A stretch of DNA of 64,000 bases, taken from Enoplolaimus lenunculus (taxonomy: Eukaryota > Nematoda > Enoplea > Enoplida > Thoracostomopsidae). Position numbers and translations under genes: made by a program. Within the stretch, counting starts at the first letter, position 1. The number at the start of each line of letters is the position of its first letter. Under the pieces are notes generated by a model that was not told where the DNA came from, searched no databases, and saw nothing but the letters and a program-made list of their open reading frames with translations. The stretch covers positions 1 to 64,000 of the forward strand of contig JASANG010001251.1 of NCBI GenBank assembly GCA_030248215.1. Direction: 5' to 3'. This document shows, piece by piece, positions 1 through 15,189 of this stretch.

Positions 1-2394
1 TATTTGAGTTTATTCTTAAAAAGCATATTTTTAAACTCAAATCGCAGTATAAAAAACAGCATTTCGTGTATATTGTTTAGTTACAATTAATGCTTAATTG
101 CCCTCAAATTAGCTTAATTTCAACACACCACAATTTTTTTTTTTTAAATTTGCTGCTGAAATCGAATTTAAAACAAAATAATTTAGTTTTTTCTATTTTT
201 AATTCAAATTTAAATTAAGAATATTTTTGAATATGAAAACGGTTTACTTTTAAATTTCGGCTGACGAATATTTCGTTCAAGGTCTTTGATGGTAACACTA
301 GCGGATCTACAGGGCGGGGCGCCGCGTACGTTCTTCCGTCAAAAACCGTTTGTGATAAAATCACAGGTCCCACTCAAAACGGATACCAAGCATTTTTGGC
401 TTCAGTGTCCATGCACTCCTCAAACTGGTGCAATGCACAAGTCTGCATACCTCACAGAAAATTTTTTACATATAAAGCATACAGTAAAATTGCATTTTAT
501 AACTTTTGCCAAACTACCTGTCAACTAGAAATCCGCCAATTCAGCCTGTGGGTGGTGCGAATATAAAAAGTATTATTTGAATTCAAAATTACAGAAAAGA
601 ATTTTTAACTGCAAACATATTATTACTAATTTTTTTTTTTGTAATTTTTAACTTTTTTAATTTACTGTTTCTGTTTGAATTTTTCACAAAACTGGATGGA
701 ACAAAATCAATTTGGCTTCTTAATGTATAGTAGCTACTTCGTACTACTCGCGTGTTCCCTCACCCCAGGTGACGCCTCCGGCTCCGGCAGTAGCTCGGCT
801 CCGGTAGCGTCTCCCGCCGGGCGGTAATTTCGGTCGGCGTAAATTGTGTAAAAATTGATTCTGTTTAGTTTAGCGCGTTTCGTTCACCTTTACGCCGGGA
901 TACATATTCAAGAACTTTCGTAGTAGATTTTAACTAAAACGCAAACAACTTAATAACACATTGGATGTTATTGGCTAAAGTTAACTATATTAACTATTCG
1001 CTTCACGACTACTTTCGTTTGACTCCGGCTCCGTCAAATTTCGTCCACCTCTCCCGGTTTTTTTGACTTTCGGCTCTAACCCCGTCACAAACCGGTATCA
1101 TAAAGACTGCGTCGAGTATTACGCAGTCAGCAAACTATCAACCTGATTTAAACTGCACTGTAACATAATGAGTCGATTAATCAATTCAACTAGCGGTTGC
1201 ATATTTCTGAATATAATCATTAACTCATTCGCATTTCTCAGTTAATCTCACACTTAGAGCCGAGGTTGAGTCCTGAATCGCTGTTCTATTAATTAACTGA
1301 AAAATGAATTGCAATCAGAGTTCTGGTAGTCACGAACTCAGACTGAATATTCAGCTCATCCGAATTAAAATTGCACCTCACTGAAACTCAATTGGAAATA
1401 ATTACTGAACCTATCTGCTCTCGATTTAAGAGCCTACCGGTACCTGTGTTTTACCGCATTTCTGCCCGATCGGAAGGTCCTGAAAGTGGCTTTTCAAGAA
1501 AAAATATTAAAGGTTCAAATATTGCAAACCAGTTTACCCTGAATTTCAGAATAGAACGCGCGCACCCAAAAAACTACTCCGGGGCTCTCAACATGATTCA
1601 CGGCTGACACGTTCTGATTCGTTGAAAAAAGCCAGAAAAATGGGTCAAAAGTAGGGGGCGGCAAACTGTTTAAGTTAGAAGCGGTTGCCGGACGTTGCAG
1701 TGACCATTTAAAGTGGGATTAAGTTATGAGGATTTGCATTATAATTGTGGTTCAATTCGCGCAATATTGTTCGGATGTTCACAATATTTTGTTTTTGTAC
1801 ACTGTGAAATGGAGGAATCAAATAGACTCTGTCGCAACACCATCCTGACTACACAAACTGAGTCAAAATTGACTCTGCCAACAGTGAATCGAATTTGACT
1901 CTGGCGGAGTCAAATTTGACTCAGTTTGTGTAGTCAGGAAAAGCCCGTTCACGAGAGAGTAATTTGACTAACCATTTTCGGCAGCTGTATTCTGTTTAAT
2001 CTCGTAGCGCGTCCCGCTAAGTACTTTCAGGTTATTCTGAGATCCAGCTCAACTTGGATTTGGAGCTACCTTGGGAATTATGGGATTGGCCCGTGTATGT
2101 ACGGCGGGAGTATAAGCAAAAATTTTTAGCTAAGCCTAAGCTAAAGTGTATACCCCTAGTTAGTGCCTAAGCCTAAGCCTAAGACTAAGCAAAAAATTAG
2201 TCTAAAGCTTAGTGACTCTATTACAGGGATCCGCCCTGTTGAACATGGGCTGAAATGTTCACTCAAACTTCCAGTTTCATTTGAGTTCAGGATTTTCACG
2301 TGCTTTTGGTACCATGGGGTTTCATAATGGAAATGTATAGAACACTGCGTAACACACAAGGATGAATCCCTAAGCTTTAGCATGGTATGTTTTG

Positions 2395-2458
2395 TCTATA
2401 TATATATATATATTTATATATATAAATATATATGTATATAAATATATAAATATATGTA
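2395..2458. repeat. TATATA-type low-complexity run
   Basis: An alternating TA/TATAAATA run in the left arm of the first palindrome. Its counterparts lie at about 4,228-4,294, 9,645-9,712 and 12,146-12,207 in the other three arms, so it is part of the arm rather than an independent microsatellite. Confidence 0.8.
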
Positions 2459-3716
2459 TTTGCTATATTGTGTCGTCTGTTGATGTTTATTTCTTTTGTC
2501 TATTAGTTAAACTGCTGTCAAATATTACTTTTATTTTATGTTATTTGTATTTTTGCAATGGACTTATTACTATTACAGACCACGGCGAACTTGAAATTTC
2601 TCAACTGGCCCCCGCGAAATTTACAATTTGAAAAAAACGCACTATTGAAATGATCTAATTGAGTAAAACTCAATTTAATATAAAATCTTAACCTTTTCTT
2701 ATGATATTTTTCAATTTTCATATGAGATGTATTTCAAGCCAAGATTGATCCTTAATATTGGGTTGAACCGTTTATGATGACTACTCAGCTATAGGAATTA
2801 AATGCTCCAGCCGAGGGGGCTCCTACCATAGATTTTGCATTATATATAGCTATAAATGTTAAACGCTGTGAGGAGTGTCTGTGTTGCCCAATATTTGTAT
2901 TTCTCAGTTGCTAATAGATACTCTATAAAGAAAATTAATACAAATTTTGGTTTTGCATTGTGGTGGTTGGCTTTGTCAATGAGTACTCTCAATATTGCTA
3001 CTATTTTGATTTAGTTTTAGTTAAGTAAAATGTGTTATGTAAAAGTTAAACACTGTATTCTGGTTTTGGGATCTACAGTTTAGTTTTATAGCTAAACTAT
3101 GTGTGGTGTGATCCAACTTTCTGAGTGCATATTTGAATTTCAAAGGGTTATTGTGGGACCCAACTAGAACTCTTATGCACCTTCACATGTAAGCACCACT
3201 ACATTTTAACATTTATAAAATATTCTATATAACTGTAAATTCCAATGAGTTAATTAATTAATGATACCAAAGTTAGTTATTTCTAGGTTAAAGCTCTAAC
3301 TCAGACTGAGTGTATTCAACTTGAGTCTAGTTGAAAATCAATTTACACCTAAATTTACAGTTTATATAGAATATTTTATAAATGTTTTAAAATGTCATTG
3401 GTGCTTACATGTGAAGGTCGCTTAGATTTCTAGTTTGGGATCCCACAATAACCCTTGAAAAATTCAATATCCGCTACGGAGGTTGCCAATAACGCTGTAA
3501 GAAGCAAAGCGTGCACCATCATCGCTTAGCTATGAGAACTTGACTCGTTAGATCCCAAAGGAACCGGATAGATGGTGTTCTAACTTTTTACATGACACGC
3601 GTTTTACGTTGACTTGGACTTAAATCAAAACCATTGCGAGTATTAAAGTTACTCATTGACAAATGCCATTGGACCAGGCCAAGCCACCACCACGAATCAA
3701 AAGCCCAAAATTTGTA

Positions 3717-3983
3717 TTAACCCTTTAACTTATAAATATATACTATTAGCAACTAAATACAAATATTCGAGCAACACAGACACTATTAGCAGCGTTTAAC
3801 ATTTATAACATATATGTGCAGTGCAAAATCTCTATGAGACGTGAGAGCCCCCTCGGCTCAAGCGTTAAACTCACATAGCTGAGTAGTCATCGTAAACGGT
3901 TGCAACCCGATACTAAGGATCAAATCTTGGCTTGAAATACATCTCATATGAAAATTGAAAATATTCGTGTGAGAAAGGGTTAA
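3717..3983 (+). mobile_element. TTAA-bounded short inverted-repeat element with tRNA-like interior
   Basis: The element runs from TTAACCCTTT to AAAGGGTTAA (267 bp), with TTAA at both borders as in piggyBac-type insertions. Inside is an A-box-like TAGCTGAGTAGT and a weaker B-box-like GGATCAAATC. A near-identical copy sits in the second block (11,631-11,896), and eroded reverse copies lie in the left arms (about 2,689-2,941 and 9,955-10,200). No transposase is encoded. Confidence 0.65.
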
Positions 3984-6900
3984 GATTTAGTATTAAATTG
4001 AGTTTACTCATAGATCGCTTCAATAGTGCGTTTTTTTCGAGTATTAAATTTCGCGGGGCCCCAGTCAAAAATTTCAAGCATTCGCCGTGGTATATTAATA
4101 AGTAATAAGTCCATTGCTAACAAACTGCAGAAATCATCAAATAACATAAAATAGAAGTAATATTTGACAGCAGACAATTTTAACTGATGCAACAAAAGAA
4201 ATAAACATCAACAGACGACACAATATAGCAAATACATATATTTATATATTTATATATACATATATATTTATATATATAAATATATATATATATATGAGAC
4301 AAAACGCTCATGCCTAAAGCTTAGGAATATGCTCATACTATTGTTACGGCCGTGTTCTATACATTTCCATTATAAAACTTCATGGTTACCCAAAACGACA
4401 CATGAAAGTCCTGAACTCAAATGAAACTTGGAAGTTTTGATGAACATTTCAGCCCATGTATAGAACAGGGCCGGATCGTTTTCCGGAGGGGCTGTAATAG
4501 AGTCAGTTTAAGCTTTAGACTAATTTTTTGCTTAGTCTTAGGCTTAGGCTTAGGCGTAGGCTCAGGAATAGGCTCATTCATACGCTTAGGCTTAGGCTTA
4601 GGCTTAGAAATATGCTTATACTACTGTTCCGGCCGTGTTCTATACACGGGCCAACATTTTTATCCCATAACCCGTAGCTCGTATCCAAGTTCAAAACTGG
4701 ATCTCAGATAAGCCTGAAAGTACTTAGGCGGACACGCGTTAAACAGAATTTCTAACTGCCAGTAGATACACTGCAAAAATGGTTAGTCAAATTACTCTCT
4801 CGTAAACAGGCTTTTCCTGACTACACAAACTGAGTCAAATTTGACTCCGCCAGAGTCAAATTCGATTCACTGTTGACTCTGGCGGAGTCAAATTTGACTC
4901 AGTTTGTGTAGTCAGGAATGGCCTGTTTACGACAGAGTCTATTTGATTCCTCATTTTTACAGTGTTCAAAAAAGAAATATCTGAACATTCCGAACAATAT
5001 ACACAATTGAACCACAAATTATAATGTAAATGCTCGTCGTTAATTGGCTTAAATGCGTTCACTAGACATCCCAGCAACCGCTGCTAATTGGATACTTTCA
5101 ACGGTTGCCGCCTCTTTGACCACTGTTCTGGCTTCTTTCAACGAATCAGAACGCTGTATCAGCCGTGAATCATGTTGACAACCGAGTAACTTTTTGATGC
5201 ACGCGTTATATCTGAATTCAGGTAAACTGGTTTGCAATATTTGAACCTTTAATATTTTTTCTTGAAAGCCACTCAGACCTTGCCAGATCAGGGGCAGAAA
5301 TGCGGTAGAACACAGGTACCGTAGCTCTTAAATCGAGGCAGAATAGTTCAGTAATTATATTTGCCAATTGAGCGCACTGTAACTTTCAGTGAGGTGATTT
5401 TAATTCAGAATGAGCTGAATCACTCAGTCTGAGTTAGTGACTACCAGAACTCAGAATTTTGAGTTGATTCAATTCATTTTGAGTTAATTAATCAACGCAT
5501 TCAGACTCAACTCAGCTCTGAGTGTGAGATTAACTCAAGTGCGAATGAGTTAATGATTACTGATATTAATTCAGAAATATGCAACTCGCTAGTTGAATTG
5601 ATTAATCGACTCATTATAATTTACAGTGCAGTTTAAGAATCGGGTTGATAGTTGCTGACTGCGTAATACTGGCAGTCTTTAGGTTTCGTGATACCGGTTT
5701 GTAACAGGGTACAACCGGAGGTGAAAAATACCGGAGCCGGAGGTCAACGAAACTTGACGGAGCCGGAGGTGAAGCGAAATTAGGTAGTAAAAACGATGGT
5801 TAATTATAGTTAACTTTAGCCAATAACATGCAATGTGTTATTAAGTTGTTTGCGTTTAGGCTAATCTTCTACGAAATGTCTGAAATTCTTTCTTGAAATG
5901 TGTGACTAAAGTAAAACGAAACGCGCTAAACAGATAAATTTTACACAATTACGCCAAATTTTGCTACCGAAATTACCGGAACCACCGGCAAAAATTCTAC
6001 CGGAGCCGGAGCCGGAGGCCGAGTTACTGCCGGAGCCGGAGGCAGACCTTCAGTTGTAGCCTGGTTTGTAAGATTGAGGGAACGCACAAGATATGGTACG
6101 AAGTAGCTATATCTTATATACGCGTATAGTTAAGAAGCCAAATTGATTTTGCAATTTTCCATGCCATTTCTGAAAAATTTCAAAAAATTACAAAACTAAA
6201 CAGTAAATTAAAAACGTTAAAAACCGGACAATTAAGTAATGTTTGAGTTAAAATTTGTTTCTGTTAAAAATTTCAAATTCAAATAATACTTTTTTATATC
6301 AGATACATTATATAAATCGACAAATTTCTACCGGAGTTTCTGCAAAAGTTATAAAACATTTTTCTGTATCTTTTTTAAAAAGAGGGAAAAAAAACTTCCA
6401 CAGATAACATGCGTACACCAGGTGACAAATTTCTGACAGGGTGGAGTCATGGACTGTAGCAAAAGTTCATATCCCTTAAAGTAGGAACCATAATTTTCAC
6501 AAACAGTTTCGGGGAGGACGTACGCCCCCGCCACCCAGCCCCCTCGGATCCGCGGTTCCTCGAAGACCTGAACGAAAAAATGTCACCGAAATTTATTACC
6601 AAAATGTATACCGTTTCATTGTCAAAAATATTCTGTGAAGGAAAATTTGAATTAAAATCCAAAAACTAAATTATTTGTTTTTAAATTCAACTTGGCCGGC
6701 AAACATCAAGAGTTGTCGGTGTGTTGAAATTAAGCTAATTTTGAACGGCAATTAAGCATTAATTATGAGAGTGTTGAAATGACGGCTTAAACAATATTCA
6801 CGAAATACTGTTTTTTATATATCCGATTCAAATTTAAAAATAGGCTTTTTTAAATAAACTCAAATGCAGTACAAATCAGGTAACCAGACAAAAAATTATC

Positions 6901-9900
6901 TATTAACATGAAAGTGAAGGCTTGAAGTGTCCATGACACCAAGCGATGAGGTTTTGACAAACCAGCAGTGCCGGATCAGGGTTCGGGTGGGGCCCCCAAA
7001 ATTCCGAGGTTTCGGCCTGGCTCCTGGCGATGCTTAAAATATTTTTCAAATTTTTCGTTTAAAACTTTGTTAGGGTGAGGAAGCATTTTTAGGCTGGGGC
7101 GCCAATGAGGGTATGAGGGTGGCTGCTCCGGTCGTGAAACCTTCATATCTAAGCCTGTGTTTCATTAAAAATGAATCAAATTTGATAGATTTAAGTATTT
7201 TTATGCCACTGTAAATTCGAGTGAGTTGATTTTAATGAGATATTTTTTGTTCAAGGTCTTCGATGGTAACACTAGCGGATCCAGAGGGGGCTGGGTGGCG
7301 TGTGGGCGTACGTCCTCCCGTCAGAAAACTGTTTGTGATAAATTGATAGGGTTCCTACTTGTAAACGGGATACTGAAGCATTTTTGGCTTCAGTGTCCAT
7401 GACACTACCCCCTCAAATGTCACCTGGTGTACGCATGTTATTGTGGAAGTTGCATACCAATTTTCCCTCACAGAAAATTTTTTACATATAAAGCATACAG
7501 TAAAAATTGCATTTTATAACTTTTGCCAGATAACTCCACCCTGTCAGAAATTTGTCAATTTACCTGTGGGTGGAAACTGGTGCCGAATATAAAAAAGTAT
7601 TATTTGAATTTGAAATTTTTAACAGAAACAAATTTTAACTCAAACATTACTTAATTGTCCGGTTTTTAACGTTTTTATTCTTATGTTTAGTTTTGAATTT
7701 TTGAAATTTTTCAGAAATGGCATGGAAAATTGCAAAATCAATTTGGCTTCTTAACTATACGCGTATATAAGATATAGCTACTTCGTACCATATCTTGTGC
7801 GTTCCCTCAATCTTACAAACCAGGCTACAACTGAAGGTCTGCCTCCGGCTCCGGCAGTAACTCGGCCTCCGGCTCCGGCTCCGGTAGAATTTTTGCCGGT
7901 GGTTCCGGTAATTTCGGTAGCAAAATTTGGCGTAATTGTGTAAAATTTATCTGTTTAGCGCGTTTCGTTTTACTTTAGTCACACATTTCAAGAAAGAATT
8001 TCAGACATTTCGTAGAAGATTAGCCTAAACGCAAACAACTTAATAACACATTGCATGTTATTGGCTAAAGTTAACTAATTTTTACTACCAAATTTCCCCT
8101 TAGCTCCGGCTCCGTCAAGTTTCGTTGACCTCCGGCTCCGGTATCTTTTCACCTCCGGTTGTACCCTGTTACAAACCGGTATCACGAAACCTAAAGACTG
8201 CCAGTATTACGCAGTCAGCAACTATCAACCCGATTCTTAAACTGCACTGTAAATTATAATGAGTCGATTAATCAATTCAACTAGCGAGTTGCATATTTCT
8301 GAATTAATATCAGTAATCATTAACTCATTCGCACTTGAGTTAATCTCAATCTCAGAGCTGAGTCTGTGGGTCTGAGATGCGTTGATTAATTATACTAAAA
8401 TGAATCGAATCAACTCAAAATTCTGAGTTCTGGTAGTCACTAACTGAGACTCAGTGATTCAGCTCATTCTGAATTAAAATCACCTCACTGAAAGATACAG
8501 TGCGCTCAATTGGGGAACAAATATAATTACTGAACTATTCTGCCTCGATTTAAGAGCTACGGTACCTGTGTTCTAACGCATTTCTGCCCCTGATCTGCAA
8601 GGTCTGAGTGGCTTTCAAGAAAAAATATTAAAGGTTCAAAATATTGCAAACCAGTTTACCTGAATTCAGATATAACGCGTGCATCAAAAAGTTACTCGGT
8701 TGTCAACATCATTCACGGCTATACAGCGTTCTGATTCGTTGAAAGAAGCCAGAACAGTGGTCAAAGAGGCGGCAACCGTTGAAAGTATCCAATCAGCAGC
8801 GGTTGCGGGGACGTCGAGTGAACGCATTTAAGCCAATTAAGTGATGAGCATTTACATTATAATTTGTGGTTCAATTGTGTATATTGTTCGGAATGTTCAA
8901 ATATTTCGTTTTTGTACATCTGTAAAAATGAGGAATCAAATAGACTCTGTCGTAAACAGGCTATTCCTGACTACACAAACTGAGTCGAAATTTGACTCCG
9001 CCAGAGTCAACAGTGAATCGAATTTGACTCTGGCGGAGTCAAATTTGACTCAGTTTGTGTAGTCAGGAAAAGCCTGTTTACGAGAGAGCAATTTGACTAA
9101 CCATTTTTGCAGTGTATCTACTGGCAGTTAGAAATTTTGTTTAACGCGTGTCCGCCTAAGTACTTTCAGGCTTATCTGAGATCCAGTTTTGAACTTGGAT
9201 ACCAGCTACGGGTTATGGGTATAAAAATCTTGGTCCGTGATATAGTACTACGGCCGGATACAGTAGTATAAAGCATATTTCTAAGCCTAGCATATTTAGC
9301 CTAAGCTAAGCTAAGCGTATGACTGAGCCTGAGCCTATTCCTAGCCTAGCCAGCCTAAACACGCGCTCTGTCAGCCTATTCCTACGCAACTAAGCCTAAG
9401 CGAAGCAAAAAATTAAAGTCTGAAAGCTTAAAGTGACTCTATTACAGCCCCTCATCTAAGATCCGGCCCTGTTCTATACATGGGCCGAAATGTTCATCTA
9501 AACTTCCAAGTTTCATTTTGAGTTCAGGACTTTCATGTGTCGTTTCGGGTAACCATGAAGTTTTAGAACGGAAAATGTATAGAATACATGGCTGTATACA
9601 ATAGTATTAGCATATTCCTAACTTCTTCACTGAGCGTTTTGTTGCTTATATATATATATATTTATATATATAAATAATATATGTATATATAAATATATAA
9701 ATATATATGTATTGTGCTATATTGTGTCGTCTGTTGATGTTTATTTCTTTTGTTGCATCAGTTAAATTGTCTGCTGTCAAATATTACTTCTATTTTACAC
9801 GTCTTATTTGTATGATTTTCTGCAGTTCGTTGCTATGGCACTTATTACTCATTGGTTTTCCCTTCGACGGTTGGGATTTTTTGCCCCGCGAAATTTAATA

Positions 9901-10479
9901 TCTCGAAAACGCTCATCGAAGCGATCTATGAGAAACCCCAATTTACACCAAATCTTAACCCTTTCTCACACGAATATTTCCAATTTTCATATGAGACGCA
10001 TTTTTCAGCCAAGATTTCGTGATCCTTAGTATTGGCTCGCTACTCTGTTTACGATGACTACTCAGCTATAGGGGTAGGCTCGAGCCGAGGGGGTCTCCAC
10101 GTCTCATACAATTTCCTGCACATATACGCCTACACGCCTCAACCTCTCGTGTGCTCTGTATTGTCGAATATCGTCGCTAGTATCGCTAAGTTAAGGTCAT
10201 ACATTTTGTTTTGTTCGTGGTGGTGGTCTCGGCCGTTTCATGGCATTTGTCCCTTGAGAAGTTTATACTCGCAAATGATTTTGCATAGTTCTCAGTCTCA
10301 CTACTCTTTCTGTGTTCCCTATCCGTCCTTTGGTCAACGAGTCAGCCAACAATGAGCACCTCTTCCTTTTCAGGGCAGCAGCTCATCTCGGCAACCTCGC
10401 GACGCGATGATTTTGATTTTCCGCAAGGGGCTCTCGGCGGGTTCACCAGCGCCTTCGCATGCGCAATGCTTTTAAAACA

Positions 10480-10800
10480 CTTATTCCTATCCTTCTTTTC
10501 CTTTTTCTGCGCTTTTTTTGGGCTTCGCCTTTGTTTTGGGACTCACGAGTCAACTCGCTCATAGTTCTTAGCTCGATGATGCGCATTTCACGCTCCGCCT
10601 CTTTTCTCTGTTTCTGGGTTGTGGCGCCTGTCCTTTCCGTTTTTTTTGTTGTTGCCGTGCCCTTTTCGGCTTTGGTTTTCTTGTTCCTTCCTGCAATTTT
10701 GTCTTTTTTCTTGTCCACATTTGTTCCTTTATTTGCCTAGTTTTTGTCTTTTGTTGTTTGTTTTCCTTTTTTTTTCCCTTTGCTGTGGCTTGCGACTATA
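10480..10800. other. T-rich, low-quality-looking sequence
   Basis: Long runs of T and C with an erratic, homopolymer-heavy texture replace what should be the ordered left arm of the second palindrome. Between 10,120 and 10,480 the arm can still be followed but with many scattered differences. This looks like the tail of a poor sequencing read or a collapsed repeat rather than real biology. The lysine- or phenylalanine-rich reading frames here are composition artefacts. Confidence 0.5.
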
Positions 10801-11630
10801 TATATATATATATATATATACGCAAGCCACTAGCTAATATCGGGTTACCTTTGAGAACAAAAGTTGAAAATTCAATCTTAGGCAAACTTTTAACCTTTAA
10901 AAGCGTTTATTTTGGCAAATATTTATTTTAAGTGTAACAAATGTGTGTTTTACTTATAGTAAAAAAGACCATAAATTGTTTTCAGGTTATTAGGTATACT
11001 AAGAACTAAACTTTTTTCCGTAATCGAAGTTGTGTCTATTTCGGCAACAACTAAAATAGAATACAGAAAGGAGCCAACATGTCTGCCATCAACTCTGCAA
11101 TGTAAATTCCAGTGAGTTGATTTCAACTCAGACTGAGTTGAATCACTCAGTCTGAGTTCAGAGCTCATAGTTCTGAGTTGATATAACTAATAGAGTGAAT
11201 TAAAGTTTGCTGTTTTTAACCTAGAAATAACTAACTTTGCGTCTGAGTTGATTAATTAACTCATTGGAATTTACAGTTTATATAGAATATTTTATAAATG
11301 TTTTAAAATGTCATTGGTGCTTACATGTGAAGGTCGCTGAGATTTCTAGTTTGGGATCCCACAATAACCCTTGAAAAATTCAATATCCGCTACGGAGGTT
11401 GCCAATAACGCTGTAAGAAGCAAAGCGTGCACCATCATCGCTTAGCTATGAGAACTTGACTCGTTAGATCCCAAAGGAACCGGATACGGTGTTTTAACTT
11501 TTTACATGACACGCGTTTTACGTTGACTTGGACTTAAAATCAAAATCATTCGCGAGTATTAAAGTTACTCATTGACAAATGCCATTGGAACAGGCCAAGC
11601 CACCACCACGAATCAAAACCAAAATTTGTA

Positions 11631-11896
11631 TTAACCCTTTAACTTATAGAGTATACTATTAGCAACTAAATACAAATATTCGAGCAACACAGACACTATT
11701 AGCAGCGTTTAACATTTATAACATATATGTGCAGTGCAAAATCTCTATGAGACGTGAGAGCCCCCTCGGCTCGAGCGTTAAACTCCTATAGCTGAGTAGT
11801 CATCGTAAACGGTTGCAACCCGATACTAAGGATCAAATCTTGGCTTGAAATACATCTCATATGAAAATTGAAAATATTCGTGTGAGAAAGGGTTAA
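11631..11896 (+). mobile_element. TTAA-bounded tRNA-like short element (block 2 copy)
   Basis: The same element as at 3,717-3,983, carried along by the block duplication. It keeps the TTAACCCTTT and AAAGGGTTAA ends and the TAGCTGAGTAGT A-box-like motif. Confidence 0.65.
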
Positions 11897-14800
11897 GATT
11901 TAGTATTAAATTGAGTTTACTCATAGATCGCTTCAATAGTGCGTTTTTTTCGAGTATTAAATTTCGCGGGGGCCCCAGTCAAAAATTTCAAGCATTCGCC
12001 GTGGTATATTAATAAGTAATAAGTCCATTGCTAACAAACTGCAGAAATCATCAAATAACATAAAATAGAAGTAATATTTGACAGCAGACAATTTTAACTG
12101 ATGCAACAAAAGAAATAAACATCAACAGACGACACAATATAGCAAATACATATATTTATATATTTATATATACATATATATTTATATATATAAATATATA
12201 TATATATGAGACAAAACGCTCATGCCTAAAGCTTAGGAATATGCTCATACTATTGTTACGGCCGTGTTCTATACATTTCCATTATAAAACTTCATGGTTA
12301 CCCAAAACGACACATGAAAGTCCTGAACTCAAATGAAACTTGGAAGTTTTGATGAACATTTCGGCCCATGTATTGAACAGGGCCGGATCGTTTTCCGGAG
12401 GGGCTGTAATAGAGTCAGTTTAAGCTTTAGACTAATTTTTTGCTTAGTCTTAGGCTTAGGCTTAGGCGTAGGAAAAGCCATCCGTAGGCTCAGGAATAGG
12501 CTCATTCATACGCTTAGGCTTAGGCTTAAGCTTAGAAATATGCTTATACTACTGTTCCGGCCGTGTTCTATACACGGGCCAACATTTTTATCCCATAACC
12601 CGTAGCTCGTATCCAAGTTCAAAACTGGATCTCAGATAAGCCTGAAAGTACTTAGGCGGACACGCGTTAAACAGAATTTCTAACTGCCAGTAGATACACT
12701 GCAAAAATGGTTAGTCAAATTACTCTCTCGTAAACAGGCTTTTCCTGACTACACAAACTGAGTCAAATTTGACTCCGCCAGAGTCAAATTCGATTCACTG
12801 TTGACTCTGGCGGAGTCAAATTTGACTCAGTTTGTGTAGTCAGGAATGGCCTGTTTACGACAGAGTCTATTTGATTCCTCATTTTTACAGTGTACAAAAA
12901 CGAAATATCTGAACATTCCGAACAATATACACAATTGAACCACAAATTATAATGTAAATGCTCGTCGTTAATTGGCTTAAATGCGTTCACTAGACATCCC
13001 AGCAACCGCTGCTAATTGGATACTTTCAACGGTTGCCGCCTCTTTGACCACTGTTCTGGCTTCTTTCAACGAATCAGAACGCTGTATCAGCCGTGAATCA
13101 TGTTGACAACCGAGTAACTTTTTGATGCACGCGTTATATCTGAATTCAGGTAAACTGGTTTGCAATATTTGAACCTTTAATGTTTTTTCTTGAAAGCCAC
13201 TCAGACCTTGCCAGATCAGGGGCAGAAATGCGGTAGAACACAGGTACCGTAGCTCTTAAATCGAGGCAGAATAGTTCAGTAATTATATTTGCCAATTGAG
13301 CGCACTGTATATTTCAGTGAGGTGATTTTAATTCAGAATGAGCTGAATCACTGAGGCTGAGTTAGGACTATCAGAACTCAGAATTTTGAGTTGATTCAAT
13401 TCATTTTGAGTTAATTAAGCATCTCGCCCAGACACAACTCAGCTCTGAGTGTGAGATTAACTCAAGTGCGAATGAGTTAATGATTACTGATATTAATTCA
13501 GAAATATGCAACTCGCTAGTTGAATTGATTAATCGACTCATTATAATTTACAGTGCAGTTTAAGAATCGGGTTGATAGTTGCTGACTGCGTAATACTGGC
13601 AGTCTTTAGGTTTCGTGATACCGGTTTGTAACAGGGTACAACCGGAGGTGAAAAATACCGGAGCCGGAGGTCAACGAAACTTGACGGAGCCGGAGGTGAA
13701 GCGAAATTAGGTAGTAAAAATGATGGTTAATTATAGTTAACTTTAGCCAATAACATGCAATGTGTTGTTAAGTTGTTTGCGTTTAGGCTAATCTTCTGCG
13801 AAATGTCTGAAATTCTTTCTTGAAATGTGTGACTAAAGTAAAACGAAACGCGCTAAGCAGATACATTTTGCAAAATTATGCAAAATTTTGCTACCGAAAT
13901 TACCGGAACCACCGGCAAAAATTCTACCGGAGCCGGAGGCCGATTTACTGCCGGAGCCGGAGGCAGACCTTCAGTTGTAGCCTGGTTTGTAAGATTGAAG
14001 GAACGCACAAGATATGGTACTAAGTCCCTATATCTTATATACACGTATAGCTGAGAAGCCAAGTTGATTTTGCCACTTTCTATGCCATTTCTGAAAAATT
14101 TCAAATTAAAAAACAAAACAGTAAATTAAAAACGTTAAAAACCGGACATTAATATGTTTATAAAATTTGTTTCTGTTAAAAATTTCAAATCCCCAGTTTC
14201 CACCCACAGGTAAATTGACAAATTTCTGACAGGGTGGAGCGATCAGGCAAAAGTTATAAAATGCAATTTTTATTTTATGCTTTATATGTAAAAAAATTTT
14301 CTGTGAGGGAAAATTGGATGCTACTTCCACAATAACATGCGTACACCAGGTGACATTTGAGGGGTAGTGTCATGGACACTGAAGCAAAAAAAGCTTCAGT
14401 ATCCTGCACACTGAAGCCAAAAATGTTTCAGTATCCCGTTTAAAAGTAGGAACCGTACCAATTTATCACAAACAGTTTGGTGACGGGAGGACGTACGCCC
14501 GCACGCCACCCAGCCCCCTCTGGATCCGCTAGTGTTACCATCGAAGACCTTGAACGAAATATTCGTCACCGAAATTTAGAACCAAAAAGTAAACCGTTTC
14601 ATTGTCAAAAATATTCTTAATTTAAATTTGAATTAAAATCCAAAAAAAACTAAATTATTTGTTTTTAAATTCAACTTGGCCGGCAAACATCAAAGAGTTG
14701 TCGGTGTGTTGAAATTAAGCTAATTTTGAACGGCAATTAAGCATTAATTGTGAGTGTTGAAATGACGGCATTAAACAATATACACGAAATACTGTTTTTT

Positions 14801-15189
14801 ATATATCCGATTTAATTTTAAAAATATGCTTTTTTAAATAAACTCAAATGCCAGAATAAATCGTAACCAGACAAAAAATTATCTATTAATATGAAAGTGA
14901 AGGCTTGAAGAGTCTAGAACCAAGCGATGAGGTTTTGACAAACCAGCAGTGCCGGATCAGGGTTCGGGTGGGGCCCCCAAAATTCCGAGGTTTCGGCCTG
15001 GCTCCTGGCGATGCTTAAAATATTTTTCAAATTTTTCGTTTAAAAGTTTGTAAGGGAGGGGGAAGCATTTTTAGGCTGGGGCGCCAATGAGGGTATGAGG
15101 GTGGCTGCTCCGGTCCTGAAACCCTGATATCAAAGCCTGTGTTTCATTAAAAAATAAATCAAATTTGATAGATTTAAGTATTTTTATGC

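Larger units (their letters stand above)
1..7230. repeat. Giant near-palindromic repeat block, copy 1
   Basis: Bases 1 to about 3,240 are the reverse complement, with indels, of about 3,360 to 6,865. The arms meet at a short palindromic element near 3,230-3,360 (CTGTAAATTCC and GGAATTTACAG ends). Each arm runs through the same ordered set: an AT-rich end, a CCGGAG-rich element, a GAGTTGATT-type element, a TGACTACACAAACTGAGTC palindrome, a TTAGGC element, a TATATA run and a TTAA-bounded tRNA-like element. A non-palindromic tail (about 6,866-7,230) follows. The left arm is more eroded than the right, and the window starts inside it. No host exon is visible. The structure is read directly; its origin is inferred. 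Confidence 0.85.

Noticed and set aside
10443-10740. Lysine-rich (minus) and Phe/Leu-rich (plus) frames
   Set aside because: They lie in T-rich, poor-looking sequence and show no domain or splice context.
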